DNA of 64,000 nucleotides. Source: Mesorhabditis belari (taxonomy: Eukaryota > Nematoda > Chromadorea > Rhabditida > Rhabditidae). Position numbers and translations under genes: made by a program. The stretch is from the NCBI GenBank assembly GCA_958450365.1, contig CAUEEP010000630.1:1-64000 (forward strand). Reading direction: 5' to 3'. Position 1 is the first letter of the stretch; each line of letters starts with the position of its first letter. Shown here in pieces: positions 45,556-56,211 of the stretch. The notes beneath the pieces are model-generated. The model saw only the letters and a program-made list of their open reading frames with translations, was not told where the DNA came from and did not search any database.

Positions 45556-45966
45556 CTTTCGAGATTGAAGAAGCGACTTAGCCAAAATCACACAAACGTC
45601 CTTGTCTCCTTTTTTGGCGGCGGCCTTGATCTCGTTTTTGACCTAAAAAAATTTTCTGTTTCTTTTAAACACTATTTAGGTAGCCGACAACTTGTCTTAC
45701 CTTTTGTTCCTCACGTTGAATGCTGTAAACTTGACGGTCGAGCGTCCTCATCTCTTGTCGCATCTTTCTCTAAAACAAACGTTATATAAAATGGAATCAG
45801 CAAAGTTGTGATTATAGTTGCAGTACCAGCCATTAGTTTTTCCCAAGAAAACCAAAAAAAAATCATGCCCAGGACCGGTGAGCAAGTCAAATTTATTGAA
45901 AAACCCTACCTGCAGCTCTCGTACTTGCTCCTTCGGGTCCTTTTTCTTTCCGAATAGTCCCACCAT
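45556..45966 (-). CDS. CHMP3/VPS24 ESCRT-III subunit, 5' half only
   Basis: Exons 45966-45910, 45769-45701 and 45642-45556 join in phase: MVGLFGKKKDPKEQVRELQ; RKMRQEMRTLDRQVYSIQRE then EQK; VKNEIKAAAKKGDKDVCVIL then AKSLLQSRK. This is the basic N-terminal helix and alpha-1/alpha-2 hairpin of CHMP3 (human MGLFGKTQEKPPKELVNEW...; VLAKEMIRSRKA). CHMP3 assembles on endosomal membranes for vesicle budding. The next exon, normally starting AVSKLYASKAHMNSV, is not recognisable in the following kilobase, although the exon 3 donor is good. Either the rest lies beyond a long intron elsewhere or this is a truncated copy of about 71 of 220 residues. Confidence 0.75.
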
Positions 45967-46478
45967 GCTGAAAATAGTCAGATTGTTACAATTTGTGCAT
46001 AAAATCGGTAGAAAGGCGAATAAAATCCTTACAAACGCTTCATGATGGCTAACGAACGAAAAATGATAAAAAAAGCAGGAAAACATTTCATAACCTATAA
46101 AGGGAATTAAGATATTTAGCTCAAGCTAAAATGCTAAATTTCAAAGGAATGATGCTTGGATGAGGCGAATGACGCGGTTTTCTTGCAAGTTTAGTCATTT
46201 AGATAAACGCAAATTATATAATCATTTGGTTCATTTTGTGATCAGAGCTTCTCTTTGCACAGAAAGCGCGAGATAGAGCCGCTTTTAGGCGTCTGATGGA
46301 GGCAGAAAGGGGCATATTTCTGCGTTTTTAACCCCAAAGCTGTGCAAAAGCTTTAGTTTTAGCTAATAGAGCATAAAAAGTTGCCGAAGTTGTCAAATTT
46401 CTCTCAATTTTCACGTCATCGTTGATCTATTTGATATTCCGAAACGATTTCACTCTTGAAACATTTTTAAAGTAACAG

Positions 46479-46718
46479 CAGCAAAAAAGGCGAAAAGGAG
46501 GCGCCGAAGAAGTTGAAGCCGTGTTGTGCGTGTCCAGGTAGTTTTTATCTGTAGAACATTTGTTTTTGTATTCTTTTACATAAATCTTGCGCTAACTGTG
46601 TAATTTAGACACAAAACGCGTACGCGGCGAGTGCATCATTCAAAATGGTGAGGAACACTGCGGGAAATTCATCGGGGCGCACAAACAGTGCATGCGAGAC
46701 GCCGGATTCGACATCTAA
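46479..46718 (+). CDS. cox-17: COX17 cytochrome c oxidase copper chaperone
   Basis: Exon 46479-46537 reads [18 protein letters not shown] and splices (G|gtagtt ... tttag|AC) into 46609-46718: [39 protein letters not shown]. The KPCCACPxTK motif carries the copper-binding CC pair, and the twin CX9C pattern ([10 protein letters not shown] and C at KQCM) is complete. COX17 carries Cu(I) in the mitochondrial intermembrane space to SCO1 and COX11. Length and spacing equal the family's. The first coding exon with the ATG was not located: 46479 follows an 'aacag' acceptor, and an in-frame stop lies just upstream. It lies head-to-head with CHMP3, with under 520 bases between their known coding ends. 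Confidence 0.85.
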
Positions 46719-46719
46719 T

Positions 46720-47570
46720 TGAGGAAAGAGGATCGATTATTGGATTTCTACATTTTTGGATTAAACAAAACTTTACAAGCCTTCAATGCGGGATTCTAAC
46801 GTTTTTTGTGAACAAACCTCTCAAAAATCTTCTACAAGTCTTCGGCTACTGGATTTCAACGATTTCTTCACGTTTTTCATCACCAAATCGATCAATTTCC
46901 CGTTATTCGCTCAAAATTTGTCTTTGAAGAAAGTCTCTTTGGGAGATTTCTAGGTTTTCTTCAATCAACTCAACCATTGCTTTACGTAATTGATAGTCAG
47001 ATGCTAGCTATTCATTGAACTTTGAATCCATTTCCTTTTTGGTAGGTTCCCCTTAAAATCAAGTAGTCAACTTATGGGTTTCACTTTGTTTAGGATTTTA
47101 GCCATTTTTGATTTAACTAGTCTTTTTCTCTACATCTCGAAATTGATCTTTTGGATCTCTTGGATTACAATAACACGATTTCTTTAATGTTTCAGTTATA
47201 GGCCAATTTGTTGCTCTTCGTGAAGTTGTTAGATTTTTCAAGGCAATTTTTCATTTTTGTTACTCTTTGCTTGCTAAATGGATTTTATGAATGAAATTTA
47301 GATAGGAAAATGGAAGGTGATGAAGCAACCGCTTCCGATGCTCAACCCAGCTCATCCAATCAAGATGAGCAACAAAAAGAGGCTGATTTGAAGTTATCAG
47401 ATTAAATTGTGAGATTGTTCGCTGGCAGAAAGTTGAACTTTCATGAACAAATTTTTAAAAAGGCAAGTAAACGTTGCATTTTTAGCAATTTCTACAATTG
47501 CCGGCTTGAACGCTCTACCAAAACTTGGCGACAATTACGAGATATGAGCTTCAAACGTTCAAACTTCAAA
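46720..47570. other. No gene recognised; 3' flank of COX17
   Basis: A roughly 50-base pattern 'ctacatttttggatt / ttctacaagtcttcggctac' suggests weak repetition near 46,745-46,860. At 47,309 'atggaaggtgatgaagcaac' opens a short acidic frame (MEGDEATASDAQPSSSNQDE then QQKEADLKLSD stop), possibly a tiny exon of an unrecognised gene. Confidence 0.35.
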
Positions 47571-47576
47571 CTTCAA

Positions 47577-47830
47577 ATCTCCTTGGAGTCCCTGTAAACG
47601 TCTTCCAGTAAATTGTTCGTCCTTTCGTTTCCAGCTAAAAAGATCACTAATTGAGAGATTTCCACAATCACTCACACTGAAAAAGTCTTTCCCGTAGCAG
47701 ATCATAGCAGTAGAGTAAATAGTGAGTGTCCTCCCGGGCGTAGTGCATCATTTCTTCGGGGAGTGGTCTAAAAATAAAAGGAATAACATAAACCCCAAGG
47801 TTTTTCAGACCTAACACGCCAATCGGACAC
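47577..47830 (-). pseudogene. EXOSC10 exon fragments, minus-strand copy
   Basis: Minus strand: the end of one exon (CCGATTGGCGTGTTAG|gtctga), the full next exon 47767-47676 ([20 protein letters not shown] then [10 protein letters not shown]), and after a short intron the beginning of the following one (47,634 down: GNERTNNLLEDVYRDSKEI) cut by unrelated sequence. This joins the exon decayed at 8.7 kb to its proper neighbour, so it was copied from a complete gene and not from the 8.5 kb locus. The Glu (PLPEEM) matches human EXOSC10 better than the Ala of the other copies. Confidence 0.75.
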
Positions 47831-48143
47831 AAGCTACGACAAACGGACAACTGCATATCGTCTAGTGACTGATTACGGTAGTTTATCCATTAACTTTGAA
47901 TTTTAACTCATTTATTGAATTTTGACTTACTGCAGAGCAGCGGCAATTCGCCACAACCTCATAAAAAAATCATTTTGCATTATGGGAAACTTTAATGTTC
48001 ATCTTTGAATGCTTTCTTTGCTTCTTTGTTAACCGTTGAGTGCCGGCTTTCACGTGATTTCTTCTCTCTCTAACTTTTATTTAATCTACAAAAATTTCAA
48101 TAGGAAAAAATGAAATTTGTATTCATTGTATTCATTGGAGTTG

Positions 48144-49208
48144 ATGGGGATTGTATTCATTGTATTGATTTTATTGATTTTATTGATTTTATTTCAATTC
48201 CTCTCAAAAAATCAACTGTTAATCAACGAAATAGCTTTTTCCTTTTTGAATTGGATTCGATCAAAAGCCCCGATTTCAGTGTTCCAATGTCCGAACAACT
48301 GGAACTACTTCGAGGCCACTGATTCGTGTTATTATTTGCAGGTTTGTCAATCAATCTCATTTAAAAAATGCTCGTACTTTGTGCTTCAATAAACGCGCGT
48401 CTTCTGGCACACTTTAAAATAACTGAGTGCGCTAGGGAGCGTTTTTAAGAGGGCAAGTTTACAGAATTTCACCGCCGCTGATGAGGCCAATTTTACGCTT
48501 TACCTCTGGCCTGACGCGGAGAAGCTTTGCGTGAACGCTGGTGCACATCTCGCATCGATTCACTCGAAAGAGGAGAACGATTTTGTGTCGAGTGAGTGTG
48601 TTCGATAAATCCTTTAGTACAGTTGCTGTTGATCAGACTTCGGTAGATATACGGCACTGTAAGTAAAACTTTAAGTATACAGTATACGGTAGCTAGGCAC
48701 TGTAGAATCTCTTTTTGACCAGGGTAATCACTTTCAGCGCTCATTCGAACAAACGTTTTCTTGAACGACGACTTCTGCCCACCACAGAAAGATCCGTGCT
48801 ATTGGATTTGGACTTATCTCGGCTTTCGCGGTTTGGGTAAACCGACCGAGCAGTGGACTGATGGGACACCGTTCGATTGGAGTTCCTGGGGAGAGCCGAT
48901 GGACAAAGCAATGACATTGACGGTTAAAAGACAGTCGATTGTACTTTATGCTCTTGTAAACGCATCCTTTTTGGTGCACTCAGCGGTGCACCAGAGCTCT
49001 TTGAAATGAAGAATTCAGTTGGTGTGTTTACAAGTTCGAGCACAAAGTGCACACTCTAGATAAGATTTAAATCAAATTTCAGATAACGAATGACTACTCT
49101 TGCCGGGTGGCCGGTTGGGGTGCGAACGATGATCGATGGCCGACACCGATCCCGCGATTCGTCTGCAAGAAACCCAACCAAAACAAGTTGAAAAAGACTG
49201 TGAAATGA
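48144..49208 (+). CDS. Secreted C-type lectin
   Basis: Exons 48144-48341, 48465-48591, 48738-48922 and 49083-49208 are in phase and give 211 residues. MGIVFIVLILLILLILFQFL is a signal peptide or signal anchor. The CTL domain starts CPNNWNYFEATDSCYYLQ and continues WPDAEKLCVNAGAHLASIHS then KEENDFV (the A.CxxxGAHLASIHSxEEN block). YWIWTYLGFRGLGKPTEQWT then DGTPFDWSSWGEPMD is the WIGL-like and long-loop region. YSCRVAGWGANDDRWPTPIP then RFVCKK closes it. The EPN/QPD sugar motif is EPM, so classical calcium-dependent mannose binding is doubtful. Nematode CLEC proteins act in immunity and the extracellular matrix. The third intron contains a GTGCACC element, and the 3' UTR is duplicated at 56.2 kb. 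Confidence 0.85.
48960..49060. repeat. GTGCACC element in lectin intron 3
   Basis: 'tttttggtgcactcagcggt' ... 'gagcacaaagtgcacactct': one of the longer members, carried inside an intron of a working gene. Confidence 0.55.
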
Positions 49209-49395
49209 ATAGCGTCAAATGAACGTTAGCTGGGTCTTTCAGAGACACCAAATAAAGCTTAAAACAGGCTCGGTCAAAAGGGGAAAATGATTAAAACGAT
49301 TAAATCGATTGGTCATTCCTCGAACAAACGTATGAATGAATGAATAATGAAAGTAAAAACTGAAAAAAGCAGAAATTCATCGATCAAAACAGTTA
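49208..49395. repeat. Lectin 3' flank, direct repeat copy 1
   Basis: 'gaatagcgtcaaatgaacgt' to 'cagaaattcatcgatcaaa' is repeated at 56,212-56,398, nearly unchanged. It carries an AATAAA polyadenylation signal (49,249). Confidence 0.85.
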
Positions 49396-49574
49396 TTCAG
49401 CTCAGCAATTTATAGTCGAGAGTTTTCGAGAGTATTTTGTAGCATTTTTACTCTAGTTTTTATATCCCATAACCAAAAGAAACAAGGCAACAAAGAACGA
49501 CGTTAACAAAAAAAACCCTCAAAACAGGTGGACAAAAGTCTTTACCCCTCGAACAAAAAGTGAGAAAAAAACTT

Positions 49575-49700
49575 AATTTTAATATTTGGTAGGGCCTCCT
49601 TTTGATGAAATTATTGCTTGAATCCTTCTTGGCATCGAGTCGACCAAATCCTGTAAAATTTGAGGACCGATCTTGGTCGAATGAAGTACCATAGCTCAAT
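49575..49700 (-). mobile_element. Tc1-like transposase C-terminus, solo
   Basis: The minus strand reads HSTKIGPQILQDLVDSMPRR then IQAIISSKGGPTKY stop, the typical Tc1-like C-terminal block. No more of the transposase precedes it upstream. Confidence 0.65.
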
Positions 49701-49834
49701 CTGTTTTTCAACGACCCGACTCTGACTAATTCTTGATAACACTTTTTTTCGTTTTCTTTAAGACTTTGGGTGCACTAATAGAAAAAATACTGCAATTCCT
49801 TTCTCTTTTGCCTTTCTTTCTTTTCTGCTGCTTG

Positions 49835-50345
49835 TGTGTTTTGTTTTTTTACATCATCCATCAAATAGTATTTTTTGATAAAATCGCTTTTTTTGTAAAT
49901 ACTTTATTTTCATACAACAAATGCAAGTGGTTTTTGTGATTCATTCATTGAGACTGGCTCTTCTTCTCTTAGCTGAATGTATCTCTCAGAGGAATTGCTT
50001 GTTTCCTCGCCCGCTAGCGCGTTGCCGGACTCCATCACGCTCCATCAAACTGCCGGACTCCATTCGTTCAACACAAGCGGATTGATTAAACTGAAAGAAA
50101 GTTTGTAGTTAGTTGAATCAAAGTCTTTAGCTGATCTTTTCTAATCTTTAGGAAAAGATTACCTTTCAATGATGTTGGCCACAATCATCCAATAATCATT
50201 TGCATATCCAAGTCGACTCACTTCTCGATTCGCAGCACCAAGATCACCGGACAAAACGACAAATTGAGACGATTAAACGAAATGATGGAGGCTCCAAGTG
50301 CAAATCGTCCCCCGACTGATTCCAACTGAGTTGAAATCAGGAAAA
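49835..50345. repeat. Inverted repeat left arm (about 0.5 kb)
   Basis: Reverse complement of 54,478-55,010. The arm here lacks about 25 bases ('cacattttactatgattatga') present on the right. Confidence 0.85.
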
Positions 50346-50499
50346 AGAAAAGCAAACATCCTACTGATTATCATCTGTCTGGCTGTCTGTCTTCATATCT
50401 CTCTATCATTTAGGCTCGGGGTTCGATCTTTGGTTCGATCCCTGTCCGATGCAATCTTGACGAAAATTGAAAGCTGTGTGCTATTGTCCTATGTGGCAG

Positions 50500-51075
50500 T
50501 TTGAGCACTTTCTTCAAAAGAAACCCATGTTGGCGGAAAAGGGTGGAGAATCAAAGATGAAGCTTATCTCCAAATTTTCAGAACGATTCAGAACGAAAGA
50601 GAGATCTGAGAGATTCGGGAGATACGACGGAGACTCGGAGTCGTGGCAACAATGGTTTACAGTTTTCAAATCGAAAGTGATCGACCTCAATGGATCTACC
50701 GTTGGTTTACAAGCAGAAAGCCCTCCAGGAGTACACCACGGGAACATCAAGAAGCTTAACTGAGAGAGATGCTCCGAATGGATCGGCATTTAGGCACTAG
50801 AAATGTTGAAGAGAACTTGAGAATAAAAGAATCGCCAGAAAGAAATTTGGGAAAAGGAAAAAAGATATCAATTGCCGAGAAAAGATATCAATCAAAGAAG
50901 AGCTATTGCTCTGAAATGATATTTCGGGGAAAATTGTCACAGGGGTCAATTGTAAGAAGTTTAAAACAAGCAAAGCAAGACAAAAAGGCAAGAGGCGTTG
51001 TGCAAAATGTGGCCGGAGAGGACAAGAAAGCAAAAGTCTGCACAGAGAAGCCCGAATGTTATTTGGCTCTCTAAT
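50500..51075 (+). mobile_element. BEL/Pao-like gag remnant
   Basis: ERFGRYDGDSESWQQWFTVF then KSKVIDLN resembles the start of the DUF1759-type gag of Pao/BEL retrotransposons ('F.GD...W..FW..F'). About 400 bases later, another frame reads KARRCAKCGRRGQESKSLH, reminiscent of a broken zinc knuckle. Lys/Gln/Arg-rich sequence links them. Frames shift, no protease or reverse transcriptase follows, and no LTRs were identified. A relic, moderately certain. Confidence 0.4.
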
Positions 51076-51379
51076 TTGAACTGCGTAATATAAAATTTTA
51101 TTTAGCGGAATAAATTTGCAAGGTTTCCTTATTCAATAACAAAAAACGACAAAAAATAAATCTAATTATAAAATTATATTATAAAATTTTAAATTTCAGT
51201 CTTCTAATTTTTCGACCATTTTTTTTATGAATGCAACGTCTGGAAAGCAAAAAATTCATCCGAGTTGATCCAATTCTGGTAGAGGCAAACCGTCTTTGGA
51301 TCGGCTTGGGTACGAACGTACAAACTTTTTCTGCTGAACAAATCAGAGCCAAGAAAGCCCTTTGGAAGCGAACTTGCTT

Positions 51380-52340
51380 TCAAATGCTGGTTTGCGCGGA
51401 AATGAGTAATCGGTGATTCTTTCTAGTCCTGGAATCTTGTTCATCGATTCTTTCTAGTCCTGGAGTCGTTGCAAAAAAACTCTCTCGCCTGTTAATGAAA
51501 TGCCAAAATCCCATCCTAATCGCATAAATCCTGAAAATGCGAATCACGCCTTCAGAATGCTTAGTTGGAATTCCTTGATTAACAATGCAGCGGACGATCT
51601 GATCAAATTGGGGATAAGAAGCCCTGATTGAAATCTCTTTGACTCGGATTTTCTTCAGAATCTCTTGAAAGATAGGAAAGAGTTCTTCGCCGGAAGAAAG
51701 ACAATCCTCAATATCGAGCAAGATTTTTTGGCATCCGTTTTCGGCTAGTTTGCTGAATTGGCTTTGTATCGCTTTAAGCGATGAGCTAATTCCAATGCTC
51801 AGCGTCTGGCTTTCTTTGGCGAAGAGCGCTACGAAATCTTTGCTTGTGAAAACAAATTGGTTAACGGATTCTAACTGATCTAAAAATATTACATCGGGGA
51901 GTTTGTCATGGCGTCGCTGTGCACGACCCACGTAATCCTCGCGACGCAGGCTGAATGTTAACGAACTGCATGATTTGATCCCTTTGACAAAAGGGCGAAG
52001 AGTTTCATTCAGTTCAAAAAGAATCGTCGTCGTGAAACTTCTTGATAAAATTACAGCTCAGTTGGATGGAAAACCCGGCGATGTGCTTTCCGAAGGCGAT
52101 TGATTGATCCATCGCATAGAGCGAGTAGAGCCTCTTGTTCGCTCTCAGCAATTTTAACACCCCTTTTACCGGAAGATGGCAAGCGATCATTTCAAGCAAC
52201 TCTAATGGTAAATCTTCGATGGTTGTCTCAGCTTTCCATTTTCGCTTCTGGCCGTGCGTTTCAAGCAAATCTAATGGTAAATCTTCGATGGTTGTCTCAG
52301 CTTTCCATTTTCGCTTCTGGCCGCGCGTTTCAACCGGCAT
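51380..52340 (-). pseudogene. F-box protein with internal duplication and frameshift
   Basis: From ATG 52,340 the minus strand reads MPVETRGQKRKWKAETTIED and, after a 63-base tandem duplication, the F-box TTIEDLPLELLEMIACHLPV then KGVLKLLRANKRLYSL. The frame stops at KKFHDDDSF (52,014). Shifted by one base, it continues ILFELNETLRPFVKGIKSCS and runs to 51,380 (KISIRASYPQF-type, leucine-rich, no recognised motif) through about 210 codons. F-box proteins link substrates to SCF ubiquitin ligases, and nematodes have hundreds of fast-evolving copies. The break could be a sequencing indel. The duplication repeats the basic region and the first third of the F-box. Confidence 0.65.
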
Positions 52341-52639
52341 CCTCCTCTGAAAATGAAATTGGAACCAAATTTCGTTCATTATCTCTCTAGATTTGGTTCC
52401 TTATCTCGATATAAGTATAAAGAAACTTAGTGAGATCAAAAATCAAATTAGAGTTAAACCAAATCTACAGAAATAGGAAACAAAATTAGCGAAAAACCAA
52501 ATTTAGACAAATAATAGTCAAGGTTGGTGAGGAAGAAGTCAAATTTAGAGAGAACCGAATAGGGAAGGAAGTATAAGGAAATAGATTTAGAAGGACCAAA
52601 TTTAGAGAGAAACCAGAAAGATTTCAAAAATGTCGAAAA

Positions 52640-54470
52640 AATGCGGAAATTTTCTCGTCAGAAAGAGGCAAGACCGATTGAGAGAAGAGCACGCGACGCC
52701 CCGAAACGCATTTGATTAATAACAAACGCGACCGGAATGGCGGGCGTCCGAAAAGGGAAAAAGGCGGGCATATCACAGACTTTTGGCGGGATTTTGAAGT
52801 GAAAGATGTACGAACTCTGTATTTTTAAAAAACATTTAGGAAATAGGGCAGCTATGCGAACTTGAAAGCGGGTCTTGAAGAATAGCTGCGTCGCTGTTCA
52901 ATTTCTGGTTGATTCGAAGCAGAACGAAAGATAGAATCGTCAAAAAAAGGGAGCTGATGAAAACTAGCGGTTAGGTTTATTTGTGTTTTGAGCTGATTTC
53001 ATTTAGAAGAAATTTGGGATGGAAAGTGCCAAAAAAGAGAAACGGCTGAAAAAGCGGCACCAATTCTTTTTAAGTAATCCAAAAGTATGCAAAATGTAGA
53101 ATGTAGTTAATCTGGCATAATTTACTATACTGATCAAACTGAAGCAAAATCAAAAATGTATTTTCTTTAAACTATTTTGCTTCTATTACTCAATCTAAGT
53201 TAGAACATGGCCAGAAACAAAAAGATTTCAAAATGGTGATACGAAAAAATGCGGAAATTTTCTCCACATCAGGGAAAAGATTGGCGGGCGTTTGAAAAAG
53301 GGAAAAGGCAAGCATATCACAGACTTTTGGCGGGATTTTGAAGTAAAAATGAACTAGAGAATATTGAGAACAAGAACTAGGGGAAGAAGAACAAGGTTGA
53401 TGAACAATTTTTAGAAATAGAGAAAATTAAAGGGGATAGAGAAAATTCAATATTCGAAATTGAAAACAACGAAAAGAATCGTCCGGTTTTGCAGTGCATT
53501 CAATTTTCTTCAGCTTCAAATTTTTGTTTCCTTTATAGCACTTGAGACCCATCTTAGGCAATTTTTTCACTTCGACCTGAGGAAATTTCAAAGTGAGATC
53601 TTTAGCAAAGATAAGACCTAAACTAAAGAGATTTACAAACCTTACATACTGTAATAGTACCCCACCGCCATATTGACGGTGCGGAGTGTTGCGTAGTCTA
53701 GTTTTTCTTTGAACGTTTTTCTCGACACTGCTTGATGCTACAAAGAAAAAGAAAGAGAACTTCAAAGAGAATATTGTGAACTAGAACTAGAGGAAGAAGA
53801 TTGAGAACAAGAACTAGAGAAACAAGAACTAGAGAAACAAGAACAAGGTTGTCAACAGTTGACATATTTTAGAAAATAAGCCCACTTTGGGGTAGAGAAA
53901 TCTTATTCATTATTCGAAATTGAAAACAACGAAAAAGAAATTAGAGCTAGCCCACTAAATAACCCATTTCCTTAAAAATCAAGCTAGCCACTACAAGATT
54001 GGAGAAATTCAAGCCTTCTAATACCTCAGAATTGTTCATTAAGCACCAAATGGGCTAATCTGGATAACACTTTAGTTGGCTGTAACGTCATATTCCTTCA
54101 TCGCAGAGATGCACAGCTTTGTGTTGATATTCTTGAGTGTTGCTTTTCAGCATCGTCTCCACCGTTTGTGCTTGAGATTTGATGGTTGTTAAGGAATAAA
54201 ACGTCAGTCAAATTACCAAATAGGGAGCCTCCCCGTGAAAAAACATTTAAGAAATAAAGCAGCTATGCGAGCATGTCTTGCGTCGCTGCGTCGCTATTCA
54301 ATTTCTGGTCGATTCAAAGCAGAACGAAAGATACAATCGTCAAAAAAGGGAGCTGATGAAAACTAACGGTTAAGTTTACTTGAAGAAATTTTGCATACTT
54401 TGGGATTACTTAAAAAGAATTGGTGCCGCTTTTTCAGCCGTTTCTCTTTTTTGGCACTTTCCTCCCAGAT
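52640..54470. repeat. Clustered diverged repeats around 52.6-54.5 kb
   Basis: 'aaaaaacatttaggaaatag' to 'gatgaaaactagcggttagg' (52,830-52,985) recurs directly at 54,240-54,375. 'cttttggcgggattttgaag' occurs at 52,780 and 53,325. 'gaaacggctgaaaaagcggc' (53,040) recurs inverted at 54,430. 53,112-53,215 recurs at 63,780-63,895. Confidence 0.65.
53430..53720 (-). CDS. Small cysteine-containing protein, possible two-exon gene end
   Basis: Minus strand: TQHSAPSIWRWGTITVCK| joins through a GT-AG intron (53,640-53,582) in phase with VEVKKLPKMGLKCYKGNKNL, then KLKKIECTAKPDDSFRCFQF and RILNFLYPL stop. The spacing C..K...CYKG...EC...RCF recalls Ly6/uPAR-like secreted proteins of nematodes, but the exon start is uncertain and no signal peptide was located. 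Tentative. Confidence 0.35.
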
Positions 54471-54477
54471 TTCTAGA

Positions 54478-55010
54478 TTTCAACTCAGTTGGAATCAGTC
54501 GGGGGACGATTTGCACTTGGAGCCTCCATCATTTCGTTTAATCGTCTCAATTTGTCGTTTTGTCCGGTGATCTTGGTGCTGCGAATCGAGAAGTGAGTCG
54601 ACTTGGATATGCAAATGATTATTGGATGATTGTGGCCAACATCATTGCCACATTTTACTATGATTATGAAAGTGAAAGGTAATCTTTTCCTAAAGATTAG
54701 AAAAGATCAGCTAAAGACTTTGATTCAACTAACTACAAACTTTCTTTCAGTTTAATCAATCCGCTTGTGTTGAACGAATGGAGTCCGGCAGTTTGATGGA
54801 GCGTGATGGAGTCCGGCAACGCGCTAGCGGGCGAGGAAACAAGCAATTCCTCTGAGAGATACATTCAGCTAAGAGAAGAAGAGCCAGTCTCAATGAATGA
54901 ATCACAAAAACCACTTGCATTTGTTGTATGAAAATAAAGTATTTACAAAAAAAGCGATTTTATCAAAAAATACTATTTGATGGATGATGTAAAAAAACAA
55001 AACACACAAG
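54478..55010 (+). CDS. Unrecognised C-terminal exons within inverted repeat right arm
   Basis: The right arm can encode GDLGAANREVSRLGYANDYW then MIVANIIATFYYDYESE, followed after an intron by a tail ESGNALAGEETSNSSERYIQ, LREEEPVSMNESQKPLAFVV, TGA/AATAAA (54,933). The hydrophobic MIVANIIATF segment and acidic tail suggest the end of a membrane protein. The left arm (49,835-50,345, minus) has the same tail but lacks the YYDYESE codons. I do not recognise the family, and the 5' part is absent from both arms. Confidence 0.35.
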
Positions 55011-55029
55011 CAGGATAAGGGAGAAGAAG

Positions 55030-55080
55030 AGAAGTGATTTGGTCACTTTTGAAGTGACCAAATCACTTCTCCCTTTAGAC
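55030..55080. repeat. Perfect hairpin
   Basis: 'agaagtgatttggtcacttt' pairs with 'aagtgaccaaatcacttct' around a two-base centre, just outside the right arm of the 49.8/55.0 kb inverted repeat. Confidence 0.8.
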
Positions 55081-55639
55081 AAGTTTTTAATGGGTTAATG
55101 AATAGGCAATTGGTCCATTCAAAATCTAAAATCAATTACTTAAAATAGGGAAAATTTGTGATAAAGGCAAATTTGATTTAATGCTTTTTAACTTTTCAAA
55201 ATCACCTATTTTAGCTAAACACTCAGAAGATGACAAAAAGGATTTTTTTGAAATACGGGTCCTCTGTAAAGAAATTTTTGGTCAAAAATAGAGATTATGG
55301 AGTGTATTGCTGATTTATGCTACCTTTACCTCATAAAAAATCGTTTCTCTCGTGCAAAAAGTGAGCTGGATTTAAGCTGGAAAATAAGAATTTTAACGGA
55401 AAGCCGCACACATTTCTTTTTACAATTTTTATTTTCGAATTTTCGAATAATTTCATTTTCGATGTTTCGAATCCGTAAATGGGAAGGCGGTTAGCGACGT
55501 GGTTAGCGGAGCGGTTAGCGCTGAGCCAGCATCTCTGTTTCCACCATCATTATTCCCATCGCTTTTCCGGAAATTCTTCGTAAAAATTTTTGTCTTGGAT
55601 TTTTTGTATTTGTAAGCAATTTTTGAAAGTACAGAGAAG

Positions 55640-55818
55640 ACAAAATTTTTAATTTAATAATTTTAAATAAAATAAAAAAAAAAAATAAGGGGAATAATTA
55701 AAAATTTCGAATTAAAAAATTAAAATAATTGAAAATTTTTAATTTTAAAAAAATTTTTTTTATTTGGGCGGGGGGAAAGAAGAAAAAAAAAAAAAAAAAA
55801 ATAAAAATAAATTAATTG

Positions 55819-55860
<42 letters not shown>

Positions 55861-56095
55861 AGAGGGAAATTTTTTTTAAAAATTTAAAAAAAATTATTTA
55901 AAAATAATTTTTTGAATAAATTAAAAAAAAAAAAAAAAAAAAATTAGAAAAATTATAAAATTAAATAAAAAAAAAAAATTTTGTAAAATTTATTTTAATT
56001 TTTATTTTATTATAATATTTTGAAAATTTTTTAAAATTTTTTTTTTTTGGGGTTTGTTTTTTTGGGGGGGGGCCTTTCCCCCCCCGTAATCGTCT
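55640..56095. other. Low-complexity A/T and G/C homopolymer block
   Basis: About 450 bases of nothing but A/T runs, a 40-base poly(A) (55,819-55,858), and pure G and C homopolymers ('ggggggggggccttt', 'cccccccg'). It has no similarity to surrounding DNA and looks like a poorly resolved consensus (sequencing or assembly artefact) rather than natural sequence. It may conceal a collapsed repeat. Confidence 0.7.
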
Positions 56096-56211
56096 TTTTT
56101 TTGAAGAAATTCTAGTGAAACTTTTTCTTGAGAACTTTCTTTGCAATCAAATATTATTATGAACACAATCTGAAGAGCTCTCAAGTCTATTTTGAGAACA
56201 ATTTTCGTGTT

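Noticed and set aside
49733..49939. Leucine/phenylalanine-rich plus-strand open frame of 68 codons
   Set aside because: It is the antisense of the AT-rich 3' flank in the inverted repeat arm; no evidence for coding.
50400..50460. tRNA-like words (ggttcgatccc)
   Set aside because: No acceptor-stem or anticodon-arm pairing can be drawn around them.
53210..53345. Possible telomere or satellite repeat
   Set aside because: Only two to three diverged copies exist; there is no array.
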